A stretch of DNA of 64,000 nt from HdN1 sp964473645 (GCA_964473645.1 CAYYPW010000001.1:466869-530868), one strand, 5' to 3'; positions 51,466 to 61,570 are shown, numbered from the stretch's first letter. Notes: a model not told the origin generated them from the sequence alone. Made by a program: numbers and translations.

Positions 51466-53535
51466 GTGAATGAATTATCTGCCGATGCTAAAAACGCAAA
51501 TGTTGCGTTTTTTTCAGAACGGGCACCTGTGCTGGTGATATTGTTTGTATTGGTGTTCCTGATTTTCGCCCGTACTGGTGAGAGTATTCATGGACAAATG
51601 ACCAAATTGGGGGAATACCTGTGGGATGATTATTTTGCGCTGCGCGCAGAACCCGCCAAGCCCACGTGTAACCCCAATATCAATATCGATCAACGACTGG
51701 ATGAATTGGAAGCCGAATCAAAAAAATCCGCCGGGGATTTTGATCTGTTTGATGATGGTTTTAACCGCGAAAGCGCCCGTACCTCACTGGAAAACCAGCA
51801 TCGATCCTGTGTGCGTGAGTTTCAGCTGATTGAGCAGTATGAGGCACGCGTAACGTTGGGGGTTAAGTTGTTCCGTGGATTGGAACACCAGTTTTCGCAA
51901 GCCAGTGTGTTTGCGACCGCGCAGCAGCAATCCATTTTGTTGGTGTTGTTATTCTTTGCAGCCGGTATTGCCACCCACAAGCGTCATCATATTGCCTTCC
52001 GGCCGATGATGTGGGCGCTGGATTTCAAGCTTTCGACGAGCCTGCAATTTCTGGCAAATGCGGCGCTGGCTTTTTCGGCTTGGAGTTATCGTTCCTCGAC
52101 ATTTAATTCCAGTATCGAGGTGAGTAATCCGTTCTTGATTAACGGCTTGGTCGCGGGTACTACAGTGTTGGCGCTGATATCGCTGTATCAGTTGTTCAAT
52201 ATGCCCAAGGATGCCAAACCCGGTGGAAAATTGGGTCACGCCTTGTTATCGGTGCCACTCTATACGTTCGTAATGTTGGTGTTTGCGGTGGTGGTGTTTG
52301 TCAACCAACGGCATATTGCTGGTTTGTCGATTTACTTCAGTGCCTATTTCGATAATGCCGGTACCTACCTTGATGTCGCACTGTATTTATGGTGTGGCAT
52401 GCTGCTTAAGCAGACCCAGATTGGTGAGCGTGTATTCAGTATTTTCACGCCATGGAAACTGCCACCCGAGTTGCTTGCCACGGTCGCCATTCTAGTCATG
52501 GCCGTTCCCACTGCTTATACAGGTGCATCATCGATCATTCTGCTTGCGGCGGGTACGGTGGTGTACCGCGAATTGCGTAAGGTCGGCACGCGTCGGCAGC
52601 TTGCCTTGGCCGTTACTGCAATGAGCGGTAGTTCCGGGGTGGTGTTGAAGCCTTGCTTGATCGTGATCATTATCTCGATTCTAAACAAACAAGTCACCAC
52701 CGATGCATTGTTCTTCTGGGGCAGTAAAGTGTTTCTGCTGACTGTATTTACTTTCTTCTGCTATGCCATGTTGATCAAGCGTGACCCACTGCGTCTGACA
52801 CCCTTTAGTCAAGCCTGGCAGCCCTCGCTTAACAATATGCGCCCGTTGATTCCCTATGTGATCGTGTTCATTCTGGTCTCGATGGCGTACAACATATTTC
52901 TGGAAGCCCATTTGGATCAGTTTTCGGCGCCAGTGATACTGCCCGTTATCCTGTTCATGGTAATTCTCTATGAGCGCAAATTTTCCAAGGCACAACCGAT
53001 TTATCATGACCCCGAACGCATGGATACCGTCAGCGGTGCGTTAACCCGTTCCATGTCGGATGCATCGGTACATGTCGGTGCACTATTGTTCATGATGGCC
53101 ACGTTTATCATCATGACCAGTTTGGGTGGCAAGATGGTGTCAGCGACTTTCCTCAATGACATCGACAGCAAGTGGCAGATGATGGCCTGCCTGATGGCCA
53201 TGTTTGTGATGGTCGGCATGTTTATGGAGTCGATTGCTGCTGTGGGTTTGATCTCGCTGGCCATTGCACCTTTTGCTTATCAGAACGGTATTCACCCGGT
53301 GCATTTCTGGATGACCTGTTTGGTGGCGCTGGAACTGGGTTATTTGACCCCCCCTATGAACCTGAGCCACATATTCACTCGTCAGGTGGTAGGTGAAGCC
53401 GAGTGCAGCAAGGCGGCGCAAGAAGGCGATACCTTCTTTTATCGTCACGAACGTTTGTTACTGCCGTTGATGGTCATGGGCACCGTGCTGGTCATCGTTG
53501 CTTTCGGGCCGATGTTGTGGGGCTTGTACGATTGA
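51466..53535 (+). CDS. TRAP transporter large permease with N-terminal soluble domain
   Basis: 689 residues from the GTG at 51466, with GGGGAG 7 bases upstream. The C-terminal 430 residues are a DctM-type permease (PTAYTGASSIILLAAGTVVYRE, SGSSGVVLKPCLIV, LELGYLTPPMNLSHIF). The N-terminal 250 residues carry one membrane helix, a soluble segment of about 100 residues with two Cys (PTCNPN, HRSCV), and further helices in the place of DctQ. It is therefore a fused QM permease with an added, probably periplasmic, domain that I do not recognise. Confidence 0.8.
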   Translation: MNELSADAKNANVAFFSERAPVLVILFVLVFLIFARTGESIHGQMTKLGEYLWDDYFALRAEPAKPTCNPNINIDQRLDELEAESKKSAGDFDLFDDGFNRESARTSLENQHRSCVREFQLIEQYEARVTLGVKLFRGLEHQFSQASVFATAQQQSILLVLLFFAAGIATHKRHHIAFRPMMWALDFKLSTSLQFLANAALAFSAWSYRSSTFNSSIEVSNPFLINGLVAGTTVLALISLYQLFNMPKDAKPGGKLGHALLSVPLYTFVMLVFAVVVFVNQRHIAGLSIYFSAYFDNAGTYLDVALYLWCGMLLKQTQIGERVFSIFTPWKLPPELLATVAILVMAVPTAYTGASSIILLAAGTVVYRELRKVGTRRQLALAVTAMSGSSGVVLKPCLIVIIISILNKQVTTDALFFWGSKVFLLTVFTFFCYAMLIKRDPLRLTPFSQAWQPSLNNMRPLIPYVIVFILVSMAYNIFLEAHLDQFSAPVILPVILFMVILYERKFSKAQPIYHDPERMDTVSGALTRSMSDASVHVGALLFMMATFIIMTSLGGKMVSATFLNDIDSKWQMMACLMAMFVMVGMFMESIAAVGLISLAIAPFAYQNGIHPVHFWMTCLVALELGYLTPPMNLSHIFTRQVVGEAECSKAAQEGDTFFYRHERLLLPLMVMGTVLVIVAFGPMLWGLYD

Positions 53536-53562
53536 GTTGATCTGTAGCGTTCGATTGCTAAG

Positions 53563-53597
53563 CCAAACCGCCCGACACTGGGCGGTTTGGTGTTTTT
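53563..53597 (+). terminator. Intrinsic terminator after the TRAP operon
   Basis: A stem of 11 bp (CCAAACCGCCC with GGGCGGTTTGG, loop GACACT) is followed by TGTTTTT, 28 bases after the permease stop. Confidence 0.9.
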
Positions 53598-53656
53598 GGG
53601 GTACAGTCAAAGGCCTTGTTCCCGACAATCAAGGGCCTGAACCTCAAGGTGTTACC

Positions 53657-54469
53657 ATGCCTGACACAGCCACGTCTCCCCTCGCCCCGGTACTTTTCAT
53701 TCCTCACGGTGGCGGTCCACTGCCCTTGTTGGGGGAGCCTTCGCATGCAGCAATGAATGCGTTTTTGGCGAGCTATCTGCAGGGCATTTGTCGCCCGCAA
53801 GCGATCGTGGTGATCAGTGCGCATTGGGAAGCGGTAACGGCAACGCTCACCGGCGCCGAACAGCCTGCCCTCCTCTATGATTATTACGGATTCCCGCCGG
53901 AATCCTACCAGATTAAATACCCGGTGCCGGGGATGCCGGCCTTGGCGCAACGCATACAAGCATTGTTACAGGCCCATCAAGTGCCTACAAAGATAGATAC
54001 ACAGCGTGGTTTTGATCACGGGGTTTTTGTACCGCTCAAACTAATGCAACCCGATGCTTCGATTCCGTGTGTGCAATTATCGTTGTTGGCCAGTCTGGAT
54101 GCGCAGGCGCATATCGCCATGGGCAACGCTCTGCGTGAGTTGCGTGAGGATAATGTTCTGATCCTGGGGTCGGGGTTTTCGTTCCACAATTTGAGTTTGA
54201 TGCGTACCGGTATCAGCGCTGAGGCGATCGCACGCAATAACGCTTTTCACGACTGGCTGATCGATACCTGCACGTCGCCCCAGTACGACCAGTCTACCCG
54301 TGAGGCCCGATTGGCTGCATGGCAGAATGCCCCTCATGCACGCTTTTGTCACCCGCGCGAAGAACATCTGCTGCCCTTGATGGTATGCCTGGGTGCAGCC
54401 ACGCAACCTGCCCGTTGTCTTTTTGACGACGCGACGATTGGCATGCGAAGCTGCGCGCTGGAATGGTGA
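53657..54469 (+). CDS. LigB-type extradiol dioxygenase (DODA/YgiD-like)
   Basis: 270 residues from the ATG at 53657 with AAGG 7 bases upstream. Class III ring-cleavage dioxygenase family: metal-ligand motifs FIPHGGGP, VISAHWEA, RGFDHGVFVPL and SGFSFHNL. Enzymes of this branch open catecholic rings such as DOPA; the substrate here is unknown. The stop overlaps the pxpB start (54463), so it may be coupled to the 5-oxoprolinase genes. Confidence 0.85.
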   Translation: MPDTATSPLAPVLFIPHGGGPLPLLGEPSHAAMNAFLASYLQGICRPQAIVVISAHWEAVTATLTGAEQPALLYDYYGFPPESYQIKYPVPGMPALAQRIQALLQAHQVPTKIDTQRGFDHGVFVPLKLMQPDASIPCVQLSLLASLDAQAHIAMGNALRELREDNVLILGSGFSFHNLSLMRTGISAEAIARNNAFHDWLIDTCTSPQYDQSTREARLAAWQNAPHARFCHPREEHLLPLMVCLGAATQPARCLFDDATIGMRSCALEW

Positions 54470-55161
54470 ACGCCGACTTGTTACGGCCTGAAATTGCACC
54501 CTTGGGTGATCGTGCGCTGATGCTGAGTTTTTCTGGCCCGAATGACGCAGCCACCGCTGCCGCCGTGAGCGGTTTTTGTGAGGCATTGGCACAAATCCAA
54601 ACAGAATTTATCACCGATATCGTCCCGGCCTTTCAGCGGGTGTGTGTGCACTATGACCCGGTGGCGCTGTTGCAGGCCGGGCTTGATCCCATTACATGGA
54701 TGACAGAGTTGGCCGGCCTGGATTACCAGACCAGGCAGTGGCGGGATGTCACCAGGCACGAAATACCGATCTGTTATGAACTTGGGTTGGATGTATCGGC
54801 GGCCGCCGGCCTGCTTGAAATAGCAGAAAGCCAATTGCTGCACGAGCATGCAGCCGCGAGTTATCGGGTTGCCATGATTGGTTTTGCACCGGGATTTCCT
54901 TATATGACGGGCTTGCCCGCCTCGCTGCAATTGCCGCGACGTTCGACCCCGCGTACACAGGTTCCGGCTGGTAGTGTGGCGATCGCTGACAATCTTTGCG
55001 GAATTTACCCAAAAGCATTACCTGGTGGCTGGCATGTGATCGGGCGTACGCCATTGAAATTGTTCGATCCGCATCGCCCTGCACCCTGCCTGTTACAAGC
55101 CGGTGATAACATTCAATTCCAGCCGATCAGCCGCGAACAGTTTGAGACATGGCCATGCTGA
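54463..55161 (+). CDS. pxpB: 5-oxoprolinase subunit PxpB
   Basis: 232 residues (GTG or near-start at 54463). Conserved GFAPGFPYMTGLP and PRTQVPAGSVAIAD. With PxpA and PxpC it hydrolyses ATP to open 5-oxoproline to glutamate, removing a damage product of glutamine. Overlaps pxpC by 13 bases. Confidence 0.93.
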   Translation: MVNADLLRPEIAPLGDRALMLSFSGPNDAATAAAVSGFCEALAQIQTEFITDIVPAFQRVCVHYDPVALLQAGLDPITWMTELAGLDYQTRQWRDVTRHEIPICYELGLDVSAAAGLLEIAESQLLHEHAAASYRVAMIGFAPGFPYMTGLPASLQLPRRSTPRTQVPAGSVAIADNLCGIYPKALPGGWHVIGRTPLKLFDPHRPAPCLLQAGDNIQFQPISREQFETWPC

Positions 55162-56144
55162 CTCTTCGCCACCCTGGACTATTGTCAACGTTACAGGATG
55201 GTGGCCGCACCGGATGGCAGGCATTGGGAATTACTCCAGGCGGTGCGGTCGATGATTACGCTTTGCAGGTAGGCAATTTAATTGTCGGTAACAATAAAAA
55301 TACCGTCGCCATCGAAATGACCCTACAAGGTATTGATGTGGAGTTCAGCGACGACACACTGATCGCAATTACTGGAGCTCCCCTGCTGTTTCGCGATACG
55401 GCACAGCCGCTGCCCATGTGGCGCCCTCTGTGGGTGCGAGCCGGTGCACGTTTGCCGCTGGGGCGCTTGTCGCAGGGCGCTCGCAGTTATTTGTGCATTC
55501 AGGGCGGACTGATAACGCCCAAATTGCTCGGAGGTTATGGCGTCGACCTGCGTAATGGTTTTGGTGGATTGAATGGCCAAGCGTTGCAACTCGGCGATGT
55601 GATTTCAACCGCACCACAGGATGCACGTTATGGTAATCTGCTGACGGCCTTGAAAGCATCGAACCATGCCTTTATCGCTCCTGCGTGGTCGGTGTCGGTA
55701 TGGCGTGATTGGTGGTTGACCTCCCAGCGCCCCCTGCCCCTGCTCGAAGGTGTTCAACCTGCCGCGCAGGGGCATGCTCTGCAAACCCTTATGGGCAGCG
55801 CCTTCACGGTGTTACCGGCATCGGATCGCCAAGGTTTACGCCTCCAAGGCCCGCCGTTATCCATTAACGCCACCCAGCGGCAGGAGTCGGCGGGTGTGTG
55901 TTTCGGTTTGATTCAGCTCCCGCCGGATGGCCAGCCGATTATATTGTTGGCCGATCACCAGACCACCGGGGGCTACCCGGTGGTGGGGGTGGTGGCAAGT
56001 ATTGCGCGCTCGGCATTGGCACAGGCACGTCCTGGCGATAAGCTGCGTTTTACGCCGATTTCGCTCGAGCAGGCGCATCAGGCTTTGTGGCAAAGAGAGC
56101 AGCGGCTGCAGCTTTTGCGAAGAATGCTTAGCTGGCGTATGTAG
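55149..56144 (+). CDS. pxpC: 5-oxoprolinase subunit PxpC
   Basis: 331 residues. Begins with the family motif LSTLQDGGRTGWQALGITPG and has ADHQTTGGYPVVGVV near the end. Partner of PxpB. The three pxp genes are consecutive, in the common order B-C-A. Confidence 0.93.
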   Translation: MAMLTLRHPGLLSTLQDGGRTGWQALGITPGGAVDDYALQVGNLIVGNNKNTVAIEMTLQGIDVEFSDDTLIAITGAPLLFRDTAQPLPMWRPLWVRAGARLPLGRLSQGARSYLCIQGGLITPKLLGGYGVDLRNGFGGLNGQALQLGDVISTAPQDARYGNLLTALKASNHAFIAPAWSVSVWRDWWLTSQRPLPLLEGVQPAAQGHALQTLMGSAFTVLPASDRQGLRLQGPPLSINATQRQESAGVCFGLIQLPPDGQPIILLADHQTTGGYPVVGVVASIARSALAQARPGDKLRFTPISLEQAHQALWQREQRLQLLRRMLSWRM

Positions 56145-56175
56145 ATACTTTGATAAGTGCCAAGGAGAAATGTCT

Positions 56176-56895
56176 ATGCCCCAACGCCTTGATTTGAACG
56201 CCGACCTGGGCGAAGGTTGCAATACTGATGCTGAACTGATGCCCTTGATTCGTCGAGCCAATATTGCATGTGGTGGCCATGCGGGGGATCTTGCCAGCAT
56301 GCAGCAATCGATAGGAATGGCGCAGCGCTATAACGTTGCGATTGGAGCGCACCCTTCCTACCCGGATCGTGAGCATTTTGGACGTGTCGAAACACAGGCA
56401 ACCCCGGCAGATATTGAAGCCAGTTGTATCGACCAACTGACGCCTTTTGCTGCATTGGTTCGCCAGCACGGTGCACGTGTGTCACATGTCAAACCCCACG
56501 GTGCACTCTATCACCGCGTTATGCATGACACGGCTGCCGCACAGGCATTTTTGTGCGCAGTGAAACAATCGGTAGGTCATTGTGCTGTGATGGGATTGCC
56601 TGATTCTATATTGCAACAACAGGCGACCTTATCAGGGATACCGTATTTGGCAGAGATGTTTGCGGATCGACGCTATGAGGCCGATGGCTCACTAACGCCA
56701 CGCAGCCATGCGGATGCATTGATCGATGATATAGATACAGCGTTGCAACAAGTGCTGTCGGTACGGGACAAGCAAGGTTTATATACGCGCACCGGTGAAT
56801 GGATTTCGCTGCAGGCCGATACGGTGTGCGTGCATGGAGATGGAGATCATGCGCTTGCGCTAGCGCGCACTTTGCATCGTGTATTGGACGCATGA
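56176..56895 (+). CDS. pxpA: 5-oxoprolinase subunit PxpA
   Basis: 239 residues from the second ATG (56176), which is 8 bases from AAGGAG; the ATG at 56170 is too close. LamB/YcsF fold with LDLNADLGEG, NIACGGHAGD, SYPDREHFGR and VKPHGALYH. Catalytic partner of PxpBC in 5-oxoproline opening. Confidence 0.94.
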   Translation: MPQRLDLNADLGEGCNTDAELMPLIRRANIACGGHAGDLASMQQSIGMAQRYNVAIGAHPSYPDREHFGRVETQATPADIEASCIDQLTPFAALVRQHGARVSHVKPHGALYHRVMHDTAAAQAFLCAVKQSVGHCAVMGLPDSILQQQATLSGIPYLAEMFADRRYEADGSLTPRSHADALIDDIDTALQQVLSVRDKQGLYTRTGEWISLQADTVCVHGDGDHALALARTLHRVLDA

Positions 56896-56984
56896 GAATT
56901 GAATTGAACGATATCAGTATGCCTAATCTTGGTGCCCCCATAGCCTGCGGAGCCAGATTAAAAAGCAGTTAATGTCTCCTTTAA

Positions 56985-57455
56985 CTATAAAATTCCCGCA
57001 TCCAACCCCGCCGCCATATACATCCCCAATTCTTCACATTGATCAAGAAAAATTGCTTGATAAGCACCCTTACAAATTAACGGTTCTCTTGCAGCGCGCC
57101 AACGCAAGCCGGTAACGATGGTTTCAACGCCGCGTCGGGTGCCAGTGCCATCGTGCCTGGCACGAATCCATAATGCATAGGGTCGGCCTTGAGTTTTTTC
57201 GAGACAGGGATAGTACACTCTGTCAAAAAAGTCTTTCAAAGCCCCACTCATATACCCTAGATTTTCAGGCGTGCCGAGAATAATCGCATCTGCGGTTAGC
57301 ACATCCTCGGCGGTGGCTTGCAAGGGCGGTACATGGCGAGTGACGACATTTTCGATATCAGGATGACGCGCCCCGCGCAACATGGCATCGAGCATCTGTT
57401 GCGTATTTTCGGACGGTGTATGCGCCACGATGAGTAACTGTTTGGGTGCGCTCAT
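56985..57455 (-). CDS. Flavodoxin-like / NADPH-dependent FMN reductase family protein
   Basis: 156 residues. Starts KQLLIVAHTPSENTQQML and has the FMN-loop pattern GTPENLGYMSGALKDFFDRVYYP. Likely an FMN-binding oxidoreductase of unknown partner. Convergent with pxpA; 89 bases with no visible gene separate the two stops. Confidence 0.8.
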   Translation of the reverse strand: MSAPKQLLIVAHTPSENTQQMLDAMLRGARHPDIENVVTRHVPPLQATAEDVLTADAIILGTPENLGYMSGALKDFFDRVYYPCLEKTQGRPYALWIRARHDGTGTRRGVETIVTGLRWRAAREPLICKGAYQAIFLDQCEELGMYMAAGLDAGIL

Positions 57456-57498
57456 TCTCTGCTGTTGATCGTGTAAGGGATACAGTCTTGGGGGAATG

Positions 57499-57526
57499 GA
57501 AACCGGTAGCCTACGCCACCGGTTTC
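57499..57526 (-). terminator. Hairpin after the beta-propeller gene
   Basis: GAAACCGGT pairs with ACCGGTTTC across a 10-base loop, 9 bases after the beta-propeller gene stop on the minus strand. No T tract follows, so it is a weak or structural candidate. Confidence 0.45.
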
Positions 57527-57535
57527 ATCATACGC

Positions 57536-59551
57536 CTATTGGGGCCCTATTGCCTCATTGGGGGCATTCCAGGCCGCAGACCATACTTTATCACCATAAA
57601 TGGCATGGACATCATCGCCCGCTATGACACTGCGAAAGAAATAAGCGGTAGCCCAGTTCTGACTTTGAGAGGCCTCTTCCACCACCAGATCTCCGGTGGA
57701 TTGCAACGTGGGGGTAGTGGCCCCTGCATCGATCTCAAAAAGACGGAACAGCGAAGACTGCCAGGGATAGTAGGCGTTATCACCTTCACCCCATTGTGGT
57801 GTGCCATCATGCAAGGAAACAGGTAATACCAGACGATAACGCTCACTATCAGGGATCTTGAGCAAGCTGAGTGCATGATAATCGTAACTGGCTGCGGAGG
57901 ATGTTCCCTGCTTTCCGATGATTTCTTCTTGCAACACCTGTGGGGTGGCAATATTGGTGGTATCAAACAATCCTACTTTGACGCCTTGAATGATTGTAGC
58001 TCCATTAACATTCACCGCTTGACGACCCACACCCAGCAACAAGTTGTCACCCAATGGTTGCAAATAGTCAGAAAAACCGGGCAATTCCAGCTCACCTGCG
58101 ATGGTGGGTGCCAATGGGTTGGAGAGATCAAGCACATAGAGCGGATCTGTACGCTCAAACGTCACAGCGTAAGCGCGCGTCCCAAGAAAACGTACGCCAT
58201 ATAAGGCTTCATTCGGCTTACCAATGGGGGCAGGTTGTTGGTTATTGGGTAGTGTAGCGACCACGGCAAGTTGTGAAGGAGTGCTGCTCGCTTCACGCAG
58301 TATTGATAAATGATGAGTATTTTGTGCATCGGAAGTCATCACCCGTAAATCACCATTGTATTCACTGAAACGCAAATGCGGTTGATTCCAGCCGACGTTA
58401 CCTTCGATTTCACCACTGGCGCGATACGCTGCACCGGTATTGGAGAAATTGAATTTATGAACAACCGTGTTATTCCATGCGCTTTGATCATAAACGTAAA
58501 GTGCTTCGGTGGACGCATACATACCGGAATTTTCACCAACCATGCAGGTGACGTTTAATTGTGAGGGATCGTTGAGATCCAGCGTGGTGATCGTCAGGAT
58601 ATAGGGGTAATAGACATCATCTTCAGGCCCGCCAGAGGGAATCAGGCAATCGTCAGTTGTCACGTGATTTTCTGCAGAACCGCCATTAAGACGACGCTGA
58701 GGTAATAGTGTATTAACATCTAGCGCATCTACAACTGTGGCGTTATTACGTGCGGTGGTTTCGTCTACGGGGTATGGTATAAACGCATCGATTTGCGGAT
58801 AGTAGCGACTGATGACATATACTTTATTGCCAATGCGTCGACTATCAATATAGGTACCGTCGATCGATATCGACCAGGTAGAGCTGCTCGTTTGAGGATT
58901 GGTCACGTCGAACAATTCAATTTCCGTACTCGAGTTTCCCCCCCACATTCCCATGTCATACCAACGGGAATAGTTCCATTGGTATTTGCTGCTGATCACG
59001 GTCAGTTGCTTTTCGTTTTCAACGGCATTTTCGCTCAGATAGAGCCCGCTGACCGTCTGATCGCCCATGGGAATTCTTGCGCGTTCCACCGCACTCGCCG
59101 GTGAGGTCTGCGTTTCGAGAATCCGGATGTCATTGCTGGTGGGTGTTAATTCGCTGATCCCATCCGCATCGATGGTAGGGAAGTCAATGCCTATATAGCC
59201 ATAGCCGGTTTGTTGCGTCACATAGAGGTAGCGACCGTCATACTTGATCAGGTCGCTTTCATCAACGCCGGCCTCTTGCACATTGGTGGTGGAAAACCGT
59301 AAACCCGATGACTCGCTCGCACCATCGGTATCGACCTCTTCCACTGGGAGCGTATTGCTAGGGGGAGGTGTTTGCATGCTGCCGAGGGCTTTGAGGTTTC
59401 GCTTCATCTCCTTCTCAAAGTCGGCATTGTTCGTGACGGGGGTAAGTGTTTGGGGTGTTTGGCTATTTTCACTGCTTTGCGAACGGTCATCACCACAGCC
59501 GGCCAGGCTTAGCAGGCTGACTGCGGTGGTAATGATGAGTACCTTGTTCAT
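57536..59551 (-). CDS. Beta-propeller domain lipoprotein
   Basis: 671 residues. Lipobox LLSLAGC at about residue 19, then a polar linker (SQSSENSQTPQTLTP) and a long repeat-rich domain of the secreted beta-propeller family, with recurring strand motifs such as GRYLYVTQQ, NKVYVISRY, GTRAYAVTFERTDPLYVLDLSNP. Expected to be an envelope or surface protein. Role unknown. The 190 bases upstream hold a pair of similar 15-bp repeats. Confidence 0.82.
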   Translation of the reverse strand: MNKVLIITTAVSLLSLAGCGDDRSQSSENSQTPQTLTPVTNNADFEKEMKRNLKALGSMQTPPPSNTLPVEEVDTDGASESSGLRFSTTNVQEAGVDESDLIKYDGRYLYVTQQTGYGYIGIDFPTIDADGISELTPTSNDIRILETQTSPASAVERARIPMGDQTVSGLYLSENAVENEKQLTVISSKYQWNYSRWYDMGMWGGNSSTEIELFDVTNPQTSSSTWSISIDGTYIDSRRIGNKVYVISRYYPQIDAFIPYPVDETTARNNATVVDALDVNTLLPQRRLNGGSAENHVTTDDCLIPSGGPEDDVYYPYILTITTLDLNDPSQLNVTCMVGENSGMYASTEALYVYDQSAWNNTVVHKFNFSNTGAAYRASGEIEGNVGWNQPHLRFSEYNGDLRVMTSDAQNTHHLSILREASSTPSQLAVVATLPNNQQPAPIGKPNEALYGVRFLGTRAYAVTFERTDPLYVLDLSNPLAPTIAGELELPGFSDYLQPLGDNLLLGVGRQAVNVNGATIIQGVKVGLFDTTNIATPQVLQEEIIGKQGTSSAASYDYHALSLLKIPDSERYRLVLPVSLHDGTPQWGEGDNAYYPWQSSLFRLFEIDAGATTPTLQSTGDLVVEEASQSQNWATAYFFRSVIAGDDVHAIYGDKVWSAAWNAPNEAIGPQ

Positions 59552-59781
59552 GGCTTCATCCTGAAGGGTTAGTGTGTGGGATTGTTTCCCTCGATAATAT
59601 AGGTGGGAATATTTCCCGCGCCCAGTATCGTAACGCGATTTTCTGGAAACCTGCGGTACAAGCCATTAACCTAGGCCCACTACATTAATCTAGGCCCTCA
59701 CTACTAACTGGTGTGTGGGATAGATAGCGACCGGCATCACTCTTGGCCACAGATAAGGAGATCCTCATCAATTACGTCACT

Positions 59782-60561
59782 ATGCCTCTGAAAATCCGGC
59801 AAATAATATTGCTGTCAGCGATTTTTATACCTCCGGCAGGTCACGCAGCGTCGGCTTGGCAAACACGTCTCAGTAGTGGCTATTTCACCTCGGTGGGAGA
59901 TTATGGCGGCGATGAAGATACAACTCTCGCCAGCGCCCCTACCAGCGTGCGTCTATGCAACGACACCTGGGGCTTCAAACTGACTGTCCCCTGGGTTCAG
60001 ATTGATGGGCCAGGCAATTTGCGCAGTGGTGATCCGGGTGGTTCGCAGGTATCGGACGACTCCCGAAACGAAGGCTTGGGCGATGTCACGCTAGACCTGA
60101 CCTACAGTTATCGTTTTGGGAGCTGGTTTTCGGATTGGACGCTAAAAACCAAGTACCCGGCTGCCGATGAAGACAAAGGCTTGGGAACAGGCGCAACTGA
60201 CTATGAGTTGCGTCTGGAACTTGCCCATCGTTGGGGGGCGTGGACCGGCTTTGGCCACATTGCTTATCGACAGAGGGGTGAGATCAAAGGTGACCACCTG
60301 CAAGATACGCCGGGTGCTAGCCTGGGTGCTCAGCGTTCGGTGTGGTTTGGTGATGCCGCTGGTGCAAAGCGTTATCAGGTGGGCGGCTTTTATGAAACAC
60401 GACGTGCCGCTCGTGCTAGACGGGACGACTTGAAAGATGTTTATGGTTTTATTTCAATGCAATTGACCCCCCAGTGGAAAGGGACGGTGATGGCTTCTCA
60501 AGGGTTTTCGGATTCCAGCGCCCGTTGGGGCGCGGGTACTCAAATTTCCTATGAATTTTAA
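59782..60561 (+). CDS. Outer-membrane beta-barrel protein, unknown function
   Basis: 259 residues from the ATG at 59782; AAGGAG at 59755 is too far for this start, so the true start is uncertain. Signal peptide (LLSAIFIPPAGHA) followed by alternating beta strands (WQTRLSSGYFTS, VTLDLTYSYRFG, YELRLELAHRWG) and a C-terminal aromatic ending GTQISYEF typical of outer-membrane barrels. Ligand unknown. Confidence 0.65.
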   Translation: MPLKIRQIILLSAIFIPPAGHAASAWQTRLSSGYFTSVGDYGGDEDTTLASAPTSVRLCNDTWGFKLTVPWVQIDGPGNLRSGDPGGSQVSDDSRNEGLGDVTLDLTYSYRFGSWFSDWTLKTKYPAADEDKGLGTGATDYELRLELAHRWGAWTGFGHIAYRQRGEIKGDHLQDTPGASLGAQRSVWFGDAAGAKRYQVGGFYETRRAARARRDDLKDVYGFISMQLTPQWKGTVMASQGFSDSSARWGAGTQISYEF

Positions 60562-60583
60562 TATCAGTGTTTGAAGGACTATT

Positions 60584-61570
60584 TTATAAATTGTCCATCG
60601 GACTGCGGACACCCATGGCACCGCGTTTTACGACATGGGTATAAATTTGCGTGGTGCTGACATCGCTGTGACCCAACAAAGTTTGAATAGTGCGAATATC
60701 GTAGCCTTGCTCCAGTAAACGGGTGGCAAAGCTGTGACGAAAGGTATGACTGCCGGCCTTTTTTATAATGCCGGCAGCGCGTATGGCTGTTTTCACATAT
60801 TTTTGCACGGATCGATCAAGCACATGGTGACGGCGTATTTTATTGGCGCGAGGATCAACGGCGAGACGATGGGCAGGAAATACATATTGCCACCCCGGAT
60901 CTGTTTCGGCACTCGGATATTTGCGAGCTAGTGCGTTGGGCAAATAAACATAACCATAACCATCCAGTAAATCACGCTTATGTAATGCCAGTGCATTCTC
61001 GATTTGGGCGCGTAATTGTAAGCGGATGGATTCTGGTAGTACGGTGACGCGATCTTTATTCCCTTTACCGTCACGGATGGTGATGGTGCACATATCAAAA
61101 TCGATATCGTTGATGCGTAATCGGGCGCACTCAGAAATGCGGAGGCCGCTACCGTACATGATGCGGGCCATCAGAGAATAAGGTGAAGGAAGCTTGCTGA
61201 TGACGGACATGGCTTCATGATGTGAGAAAACCGTGGGGATGCGGGTGTTGGCGTTGGCACTGCGCCATGTGAGTTTGCCCAAGGGTTTATTGAGGAAGCG
61301 GTTGTAAAGGAAGCCCATGGCATTTAAGGCTGTGCGCTGGGTGGATTGGGAGACATTCCGGCGCAGGGAAAGATGCGAGAGAAATGCTTCGACGTCTTTA
61401 GGGCCGAGAACCTCCGGGTGCTGGAGATTGTGGAAGCGGATGTAGCGGAGAATCCAGTGGATGTAGGTTTTCTCGGTTTTTAGGGCGAGGCCTTGCGTGC
61501 GAATGTATGCGCGGAGTTGGTCGAGAAAGCGTGGGGATTCTAACGGGATGGGGAGTGGGATGTCGTCCAT
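60584..61570 (-). CDS. intI: Integron integrase IntI
   Basis: 328 residues, tyrosine recombinase. Catalytic set: Arg144 (GSGLRISE), Lys169/172 (DGKGNKDR), His275-Arg278 (HTFRHSFATRLLEQG), His301 (LLGHSDVSTTQ) and nucleophile Tyr310 (IYTHV). The IntI-specific insertion is present at about residues 210-240 (ALARKYPSAETDPGWQYVFP). It is intact and transcribed away from the cassette array, the usual orientation. It inserts and excises cassettes at attI and attC. Confidence 0.95.
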   Translation of the reverse strand: MDDIPLPIPLESPRFLDQLRAYIRTQGLALKTEKTYIHWILRYIRFHNLQHPEVLGPKDVEAFLSHLSLRRNVSQSTQRTALNAMGFLYNRFLNKPLGKLTWRSANANTRIPTVFSHHEAMSVISKLPSPYSLMARIMYGSGLRISECARLRINDIDFDMCTITIRDGKGNKDRVTVLPESIRLQLRAQIENALALHKRDLLDGYGYVYLPNALARKYPSAETDPGWQYVFPAHRLAVDPRANKIRRHHVLDRSVQKYVKTAIRAAGIIKKAGSHTFRHSFATRLLEQGYDIRTIQTLLGHSDVSTTQIYTHVVKRGAMGVRSPMDNL

